DNA of 11,793 bases, taken from contig DKYP01000023.1 of the NCBI GenBank assembly GCA_002499945.1, forward strand, positions 1 to 11,793. Reading direction: 5' to 3'. The stretch is from Lachnoclostridium sp. UBA7097. GTDB lineage: Bacteria; Bacillota; Clostridia; Lachnospirales; Lachnospiraceae. Position numbers and translations under genes: made by a program. Below the pieces are notes generated by a model. That model was not told where the DNA came from. It saw nothing but the letters and a program-made list of their open reading frames with translations, and did no database searches. This document shows, one piece after another, positions 7,204 through 11,793 of this stretch; the stretch's first letter is position 1, and every line of letters starts with the position of its first letter.

Positions 7204-7920
7204 TCAGCCCCGTTTCCCATGGTATTCAAATTTATAGCCAATGCCCCATACAGTTTTAATATCCCAGCCAGGGTGGTCTTTAAATTTCTCACGGAGTCTT
7301 TTAATGTGTACATCTACGGTACGTGTATCACCGATATAGTCATAACTCCATATATGGTCTAAAAGCTGTTCCCTTGTAAATACCTGGTTGGGATGTGATG
7401 CAAGGAAGTAAAGAAGCTCTAATTCCTTTGGAGGCATTTCAATCCTGCTTCCATTATATGTTACAGAATAATCCGTCTGGTTTATTACAAGGCCGGGGAA
7501 GGTTACACATTCTTTAGGAAGCCCTTCATCTTCAGGGACAGGTTTTTCAGGGGTAAAACGGCGCAGTACAGCCTTTACCCTTGCAACCATTTCTTTTGAA
7601 TCAAATGGTTTCATAATATAATCATCTGCGCCAAGTTCAAGCCCGAGAACCTTGTCAAATGTTTCGCCTTTGGCAGAAAGCATGATAACAGGAAGTGAGG
7701 AAGATTTCCTTATCTCCCTTAGCACTTCATAGCCATCAATGCCAGGAAGCATTATATCGAGAAGCACAAGCCCTGGCATATATGATTTTACAGCAGCAAG
7801 TGCTGCTTCGCCATCATTTGCAATTCTGGTATCAAAACATTCTTTTGTAAGATAAAGCGATATTAATTCTGCTATATTTTCATCATCATCAACAATTAAA
7901 ATTCTCTGTTTTTCAAGCAT
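7204..7920 (-). CDS. OmpR/PhoB-family response regulator
   Basis: This 238-residue protein has a receiver domain (about 5-118) with acidic residues D11-D13, phosphoacceptor D55 in LVLLDIMLPG, S82 and K104. A winged-helix DNA-binding domain follows (about 140-233) with the family patterns LLYFLASHPNQVFTREQLL and TRTVDVHIKRLREK. CGGAG, eight bases upstream, supports the start. It sits between mutS2 (26-nt gap) and its kinase (3-nt gap), so the three genes probably share a transcript. The regulated genes cannot be read from this window. Confidence 0.95.
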   Translation of the reverse strand: MLEKQRILIVDDDENIAELISLYLTKECFDTRIANDGEAALAAVKSYMPGLVLLDIMLPGIDGYEVLREIRKSSSLPVIMLSAKGETFDKVLGLELGADDYIMKPFDSKEMVARVKAVLRRFTPEKPVPEDEGLPKECVTFPGLVINQTDYSVTYNGSRIEMPPKELELLYFLASHPNQVFTREQLLDHIWSYDYIGDTRTVDVHIKRLREKFKDHPGWDIKTVWGIGYKFEYHGKRG

Positions 7921-7946
7921 TATTTTTACTCCGTTTTTATTATTAA

Positions 7947-10340
7947 CTATTTAAATTCAACAATGGTCACACCCATGTCACCTTCGCCAAATTCGCCAAG
8001 ACGGAAGGATTTAACATATTTTGTGCGTTTAAGGTGGCCATGTACAGCATTACGCAAAGCACCAGTGCCACGTCCGTGTATAACAGTGACCTGTGACATA
8101 TGTGCAAGGTAGGCATCATCAAGGTACTTGCCAAGTACAGGCATTGCCTCATCAACAGTCATTCCTATAAGGTTTACTTCCTGGTGGATTGATGAAGCCT
8201 TGCTCATCCTTATATTGCCGCTTCCTGATTTCTTTCTGCTGGTGTTATCCTTTTCCACAGGCTGTTTTATAAGTTCTATATCTTTAATATTTGCCTTAGT
8301 CCTTAAAAGGCCGGCTTGTACAAATAAATCACCTTTATCATTTGGCAGGGTGCTTACAGTGCCTGTTATATTAAGTGAAATTATCCTTACATCTGAACCT
8401 GTCATAAGGTCAGATGCTTTAACAGCCTTTGTTTTTGGTTTGTCTTTCTGGGCGGCTGCTTTTGCCTGGCTTTTATCAAGCTTGTTCCTTAAATCTGCCC
8501 TTTGTGCTTCCATTTCACGTATATGTTTGTCACTTTGTGCCCATTTAGTGTACTTACGTATAGTTTCATCGGCATATTCTTTGGCTTCATTAAGTATTTT
8601 TGCTGCTTCTGTATTAGCATTCTGTAATATGCGCTCTTTGGAGCTTTCAAGTTTCTCTGTTTTTTCACGCAGCTCTTTTTTAAGGGCGGATATTTCTTTT
8701 CTGCTTTCAGAAGCATGCTGGCGTTCTTTTTCAAGGTCTGCCCTTGTTGCTTCAAGGCTGCTTATAACATCTTCAAACTGCCTGGCATCAGAAGATACAT
8801 GCATTTTGGCATCTTCTATTATATCATCAGAAAGCCCGAGCCTTTTTGATATTGCAAATGCGTTGCTTTTGCCGGGTACACCAATTAAAAGGCGGTATGT
8901 CGGGCGCAGGGTTGTTACATCAAATTCACAGCAGGCATTTTCTACACCGGGGGTCTGCAAAGCGTAAAGTTTAAGTTCGCTGTAATGGGTGGTTGCCATA
9001 ACAATAGAGCCACGTCTGTGCAGGTTAGTTAAAATAGCTGTGGCAAGGGCGGCGCCCTCTACAGGGTCAGTGCCTGCACCAAGTTCGTCAAAAAGCACAA
9101 GGCTTTCATTATCAGCTTCATTAAGTATTGAAACAGTATTGGTCATATGTGATGAAAATGTACTAAGGCTTTGTTCAATACTTTGTTCATCACCAATATC
9201 TGCAAACACTTCTTTAAATATCCTTAAGGATGAGCCGTCAAATGCAGGGATATGGAGTCCTGCCTGCCCCATAAGTGTAAAAAGCCCTATAGTTTTAAGT
9301 GAAACTGTTTTGCCGCCAGTATTAGGGCCAGTAACAATAAGAAGTGAAAAATCCCTGCCAACATTTAAGTCTATAGGGACTACCTTTTTGCTGTCTATAA
9401 GCGGGTGGCGTCCTTTCTTTATATCAATATAATTTTCCTCTGGGAACTTTGGTTCAACTGCACGCATCTTTTTAGACAGCATTGCTTTTGCAAATATAAA
9501 GTCAAGTTCTGAAAGCACATTAAAATCCTGGCTTATAAAAAATTCCTGTTCTGCTGCCTGGTTGCTTAAATCCGCAAGGATTTTTTCAATTTCCTGCTGT
9601 TCTTTTATTTCAAGCTCACGTATTTCATTATTTAACTTCACAATGGATGCAGGTTCAATAAAAAGGGTAGAGCCGGTAGATGACTGGTCATGCAGCATGC
9701 CGCTGAAGGAAGAACGGTATTCTGCCTTGACCGGGAGACAGTATCTTCCATTGCGCATAGTTATAATTGCATCTTGCAGCATATTGCGGCTGCTGCCATT
9801 TAAAATACTTCCAAGCTGTTCATGGATTTTATCACCTGCCATTTTAAGCTTGCGCCTTGTCTGTAAAAGCCCCGGGCTTGCATCATCTGCTATTTCATCT
9901 TCTGCAAGTATGCACCGCCTTATTTCCTGCATAAGGGGGAAAAGGGGTTCTATAAGCTGGTATCTTTCATTTAAAGAATCACCTGTTTCATCCGCACCAT
10001 CAGAGCCATTAATGCTTTGGCGGAAGAAATTTTTAATACGCCCTGCTGTATTTAAAAGAGCTGATATTGCAAGCAGTCCGCCTGTACCAAGGATTGCACC
10101 TGCTTTAAGGCGCATAAGGTCTGCACGTATATCAGAAATGCCGCTGAAGGATATTTCACCTTGTGTAAGAATATGTGTAAGCGCATCAGAAGTTTCACGC
10201 TGCGCTGTTATAATCCATTCCCTGTCATTTACAGGAAGAAGGCTGCGGCATAGTTCCTTGCCGTAAGGGGAGAAGGCAAGGTCCTCAAGTTGTTTTATAA
10301 TTTTATCATACTCTAAAGTATGCAAAGCTTTCTTGTTCAT
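7947..10340 (-). CDS. mutS2: MutS2 family ATPase with C-terminal Smr domain
   Basis: This 797-residue protein has the MutS2 layout: an N-terminal lever/clamp region, Walker A GPNTGGKT (338-345), Walker B LVLFDELGAGTDP with D418 and E419, a long charged coiled coil (about 520-630), and a C-terminal Smr domain with HGRGTG at 755-760. MutS2 lacks the mismatch-recognition domains of MutS. In other bacteria it is linked to suppression of recombination and, in Bacillus subtilis, to rescue of collided ribosomes. The start at 10340 is chosen because GGAG (10354-10351) lies ten bases upstream and the family N-terminus (MNKKALHTLEYDKI) begins here. An in-frame ATG at 10421 lies within the promoter. The Smr LDxR motif position reads VNLIG (722-726), which may affect nuclease activity. 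Confidence 0.95.
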   Translation of the reverse strand: MNKKALHTLEYDKIIKQLEDLAFSPYGKELCRSLLPVNDREWIITAQRETSDALTHILTQGEISFSGISDIRADLMRLKAGAILGTGGLLAISALLNTAGRIKNFFRQSINGSDGADETGDSLNERYQLIEPLFPLMQEIRRCILAEDEIADDASPGLLQTRRKLKMAGDKIHEQLGSILNGSSRNMLQDAIITMRNGRYCLPVKAEYRSSFSGMLHDQSSTGSTLFIEPASIVKLNNEIRELEIKEQQEIEKILADLSNQAAEQEFFISQDFNVLSELDFIFAKAMLSKKMRAVEPKFPEENYIDIKKGRHPLIDSKKVVPIDLNVGRDFSLLIVTGPNTGGKTVSLKTIGLFTLMGQAGLHIPAFDGSSLRIFKEVFADIGDEQSIEQSLSTFSSHMTNTVSILNEADNESLVLFDELGAGTDPVEGAALATAILTNLHRRGSIVMATTHYSELKLYALQTPGVENACCEFDVTTLRPTYRLLIGVPGKSNAFAISKRLGLSDDIIEDAKMHVSSDARQFEDVISSLEATRADLEKERQHASESRKEISALKKELREKTEKLESSKERILQNANTEAAKILNEAKEYADETIRKYTKWAQSDKHIREMEAQRADLRNKLDKSQAKAAAQKDKPKTKAVKASDLMTGSDVRIISLNITGTVSTLPNDKGDLFVQAGLLRTKANIKDIELIKQPVEKDNTSRKKSGSGNIRMSKASSIHQEVNLIGMTVDEAMPVLGKYLDDAYLAHMSQVTVIHGRGTGALRNAVHGHLKRTKYVKSFRLGEFGEGDMGVTIVEFK

Positions 10341-10359
10341 AAATATCAATCTCCATTCC

Positions 10360-10379
10360 GGGTACATGGATGTGTACCC
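10360..10379 (-). promoter_or_regulatory. Perfect inverted repeat in the mutS2 leader
   Basis: GGGTACA and TGTACCC form a 7-bp perfect dyad with a 6-nt loop, just after the predicted transcription start and five bases before the mutS2 ribosome binding site. It could act as an operator or as an RNA hairpin near the RBS. No T-run follows, so it is not a terminator. Confidence 0.5.
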
Positions 10380-10391
10380 AATGCTAAATAT

Positions 10392-10421
10392 ATAATACAC
10401 TAGTTGGCACGGTTTTATCAA
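10392..10421 (-). promoter_or_regulatory. Promoter of the mutS2-response regulator-kinase operon
   Basis: On the minus strand, -35 TTGATA (10421-10416) and -10 TATTAT (10397-10392) are spaced by 18 bp. The start would be near 10385, giving a leader of about 45 nt that holds the 7-bp dyad. Confidence 0.65.
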
Positions 10422-10441
10422 TAGAAAAATGTGCGGGTTAT

Positions 10442-10520
10442 AAATGGGATGGTAATTCCAAATTAAATGGTTATTTCAGGTTAAATGGTTATTTCAGGTT
10501 AAATGGGCTGGCAATTCCAA
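10442..10520. repeat. Nested tandem repeats upstream of mutS2
   Basis: TTAAATGGTTATTTCAGG (18 bp) occurs twice in perfect tandem (10463-10480 and 10481-10498), and a third partial copy begins at 10499. Flanking these are two 20-bp copies differing at two positions (AAATGGGATGGTAATTCCAA at 10442-10461; the second at 10501-10520). The array lies about 20 bp upstream of the mutS2 -35. Confidence 0.85.
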
Positions 10521-10651
10521 TGTGTTTCCTGGACAGGCCCGCTTGCGCTTGGACGAACCACGCAACGGACGCATAAAATCTGAAAAAACCAGATTTAAGC
10601 GCCGGCGGTTTCGTACAGCCGTCCATTGAAAGCACATTTGGAATTTGCCAG
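10508..10651. repeat. Long nested imperfect inverted repeat (structured RNA or MITE-like element)
   Basis: The outer arms (10508-10524 and 10633-10651) pair along 17 bp with two single-base bulges. Inside, TGGAC (10530-10534) pairs with GTCCA (10621-10625), ACGAACC (10553-10559) with GGTTTCGT (10607-10614) with one bulge, and AAATCTG (10576-10582) with CAGATTT (10590-10596) around a 7-nt loop. The nested order makes one long hairpin of about 144 nt. No T-run follows it on either strand, so it is not an ordinary terminator. The family is not recognised. Confidence 0.65.
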
Positions 10652-10844
10652 CTGGTTTACCAGTGCATAATTATCCAGAGAACCATAAAACCAGATAAAA
10701 TCTTAACGGTCGTCAGTATAATATACATATACTAAGATATAATTTTTTTGAATTTAGAAACTAAAACCATGTTACAGGAAGTGATTGTATAGTTTTATTG
10801 CTATTATAAATTAATATGATAAATTTATTTAAAAATTTCATACC

Positions 10845-10873
10845 TTGACCTTGATATAGATATATATTATCAT
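10845..10873 (+). promoter_or_regulatory. Promoter of the BlaI-family/LytTR operon
   Basis: -35 TTGACC (10845-10850) and -10 TATCAT (10868-10873) are spaced by 17 bp. A perfect palindrome TGTATACA (10876-10883) lies right after the -10, where a repressor such as the encoded BlaI-family protein could bind. The operator role is inference. Confidence 0.6.
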
Positions 10874-10912
10874 TATGTATACAGCAAGCATCAGAAAGGT
10901 ATGGCTAATTTT

Positions 10913-11326
10913 ATGAAAAATAATAAGTTAATGACGCGAAAAGAGGAAAGTTTAATGGAAATTTTCTGGACGCATGAAGAACCACTGACAATAGCAAAGG
11001 TGATGGAGTTTTCTGGTAAAGAAAAATTGAACCAGGCTACTGTTTTCAGGGATGTGAAAAGTTTATTTAACAAGGGATATCTTAAAGTATATGGATTGGA
11101 AAAAAATAATACTAAATACACAAGAAGGTTTGTGCCAGCCCTTACAAAAGAGGAATATGCGGCAGTCCTTTTATCAGAATATGGCATGGAAAGCACGTCT
11201 TTAGTAAAAATTGTTTTGTCAATGCTTGGTTATGGAAAGAGGAAAGAAACCAGCCAGGATGAGAAGGAGAAGCTAATCAAAGAACTTGAAAGTATAATAG
11301 CTTGCATACGCAGCCAAGATGAATAA
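10913..11326 (+). CDS. BlaI/MecI/CopY-family transcriptional repressor
   Basis: This protein of 137 residues has the BlaI-family N-terminal winged helix: MTRKEESLMEIFW (7-19), a recognition helix around NQATVFRDVKSLFNKGYL (40-57), and the family signature YTRRFVPALTKEEY (69-82). A C-terminal helical region would dimerise. Relatives repress beta-lactamase or copper-resistance genes, and BlaI/MecI is inactivated by the BlaR1/MecR1 protease. No such sensor gene is seen in the window, so the inducer is unknown. The start at 10913 is chosen because AAAGG (10895-10899) is 13 bases upstream. An ATG at 10901 is also in frame but has that site only one base away. The LytTR gene follows after 40 bases. 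Confidence 0.85.
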   Translation: MKNNKLMTRKEESLMEIFWTHEEPLTIAKVMEFSGKEKLNQATVFRDVKSLFNKGYLKVYGLEKNNTKYTRRFVPALTKEEYAAVLLSEYGMESTSLVKIVLSMLGYGKRKETSQDEKEKLIKELESIIACIRSQDE

Positions 11327-11366
11327 ATAGGGCAGGCAGAATACAAGGAAAAGGAATGATAAATGT

Positions 11367-11696
11367 ATGGATAATATAGCTATATTATTAAAGGATAATG
11401 GCAAGGATTTATATGTAAAAGGGGATGATATCTACTATATAGAAAGCCGGCATAATAACCTGGTTTTTACACTAAAAGACAGGAATATAACTAATAAGGG
11501 GACTATTAAAAATATAATGGAAAGTTTAAATAGCCAGTTCTGTCTTATACATAGAAGTTATATAGTTAATCTTGCCCATATAAAAGGACGGGATAAAAAT
11601 GACCTTGTTATGCCAGATGGACAGAAAATCCCTATTAGTAAATACAGGTTAAAGCATTTCAATGAACAATATGAAAAATACTGGAAAGGTTTATGA
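11367..11696 (+). CDS. Stand-alone LytTR DNA-binding regulator
   Basis: This 109-residue protein consists almost only of a LytTR domain. The typical features are DDIYYIESRHNNLVF (20-34), CLIHRSYIVNLAHI (59-72) and the C-terminal GQKIPISKYRLKHF (85-98). There is no receiver domain, unlike AgrA or VirR. Receiver-less LytTR proteins are known from LytTR regulatory systems such as HdrR and BrsR of Streptococcus mutans, where a membrane partner holds the regulator in check. AAGGA at 11351-11355 supports the start. It lies 40 nt after the BlaI-family gene and is probably in the same operon. No terminator is visible after it. LytTR-like direct repeats lie just downstream and also before the ABC exporters. 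Confidence 0.88.
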   Translation: MDNIAILLKDNGKDLYVKGDDIYYIESRHNNLVFTLKDRNITNKGTIKNIMESLNSQFCLIHRSYIVNLAHIKGRDKNDLVMPDGQKIPISKYRLKHFNEQYEKYWKGL

Positions 11697-11724
11697 CAAT
11701 CTACATTTTTACTATAAAAATTGA

Positions 11725-11755
11725 CCTTTTATACTCATATATTGTCCATTTGTAC
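11725..11755 (+). promoter_or_regulatory. Direct repeat pair, candidate LytTR operator
   Basis: CCTTTTATAC (11725-11734) and CCATTTGTAC (11746-11755) form an imperfect direct repeat with 21-bp period. Adding upstream bases, 12 of 15 positions agree (11720-11734 against 11741-11755). The motif matches CCATTCGTGC of the exporter promoter as CCWTTYRTRC. It lies eight bases before a -35 box. The regulator is inferred. Confidence 0.55.
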
Positions 11756-11763
11756 CAATACAC

Positions 11764-11792
11764 TTGAAAATTATACCATAATATGTTATATA
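11764..11792 (+). promoter_or_regulatory. Promoter for a gene beyond the right edge
   Basis: -35 TTGAAA (11764-11769) and -10 TATATA (11787-11792) are spaced by 17 bp. The driven gene lies outside the window. The distance from the direct repeats to the -10 (31 bp) is nearly the same as at the ABC exporter promoter (30 bp). Confidence 0.5.
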
Positions 11793-11793
11793 A

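Larger units (their letters stand above)
10422..10844. other. Long intergenic region with tandem repeats and a nested palindrome
   Basis: No convincing gene lies between mutS2 and the BlaI-family gene. The left part holds tandem repeats (10442-10520), and the middle holds a long nested imperfect palindrome (10508-10651) richer in GC than its surroundings. The right part is AT-rich and has an inverted repeat AGTATA-N7-TATACT (10715-10733). The content suggests a structured RNA or a small non-autonomous element. Confidence 0.6.

Noticed and set aside
8128..8967. Long plus-strand open frame of 279 codons opposite mutS2
   Set aside because: It is antisense to the well-conserved coiled-coil and Smr regions of mutS2, lacks family features and is a by-product of codon composition.
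9562..10266. Plus-strand open frame of 234 codons opposite the mutS2 N-terminal region
   Set aside because: It is an antisense shadow with no recognisable domain.
10438..10470. Minus-strand CCATTTATAA and CCATTTAATT resembling the CCWTTYRTRC motif upstream of mutS2
   Set aside because: The spacing is 23 bp, the second copy matches poorly, and the distance to the -35 differs from the two better sites. It is more simply part of the local tandem repeat.
10442..10498. CRISPR-like array
   Set aside because: The units are 18 bp and directly adjacent, without unique spacers, and no cas genes are nearby.
10721..10740. TATA-rich stretch as an additional promoter
   Set aside because: No -35 box at suitable spacing was found. 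The AGTATA-N7-TATACT inverted repeat is noted only as part of the intergenic region.

Overview
The window looks like chromosomal DNA of a low-GC Firmicute, most likely a Clostridia/Lachnospiraceae gut-type bacterium. This rests on the AT-rich intergenic DNA, strong AGGAGG-type ribosome binding sites, an AgrC-like GHKL kinase, LytTR and BlaI family regulators, and MutS2. The genus cannot be fixed from the sequence alone.

Left part (1-1162): a complete tRNA-Leu(CAG) with its own promoter and terminator is followed on the minus strand by a compact toxin-antitoxin operon. The antitoxin is RelB/DinJ-like and the toxin is a YoeB-type mRNA endonuclease with all catalytic residues. A divergent intergenic region then leads to the plus-strand genes.

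Middle left (1163-5783): a short one-TM GHKL (AgrC-like) histidine kinase is followed by an intrinsic terminator. That terminator overlaps a perfect 12-bp direct repeat with 20-bp period, placed just upstream of a weak promoter. The promoter drives two translationally coupled ABC exporter half-transporters, probably a heterodimer. A hairpin terminator ends the operon.

Middle right (10340 down to 5788, minus strand): mutS2, an OmpR-family response regulator and a HAMP/HisKA sensor kinase form a tight operon. A promoter and a small leader hairpin precede mutS2.

Right part (10422-11793): a 480-bp intergenic region carries tandem repeats and a long nested imperfect palindrome of higher GC. It is followed by a BlaI/MecI-family repressor and a stand-alone LytTR DNA-binding protein. 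Downstream of the LytTR gene is a second direct-repeat pair with 21-bp period in front of a promoter. Its motif (CCWTTYRTRC) and its distance to the -10 box match the repeat pair in front of the ABC exporter operon.

The most interesting reading is that a LytTR-type regulator, possibly the one encoded here, controls both the ABC exporter operon and an unseen gene beyond the right edge. The AgrC-like kinase sits beside the exporters without a visible receiver-type partner.
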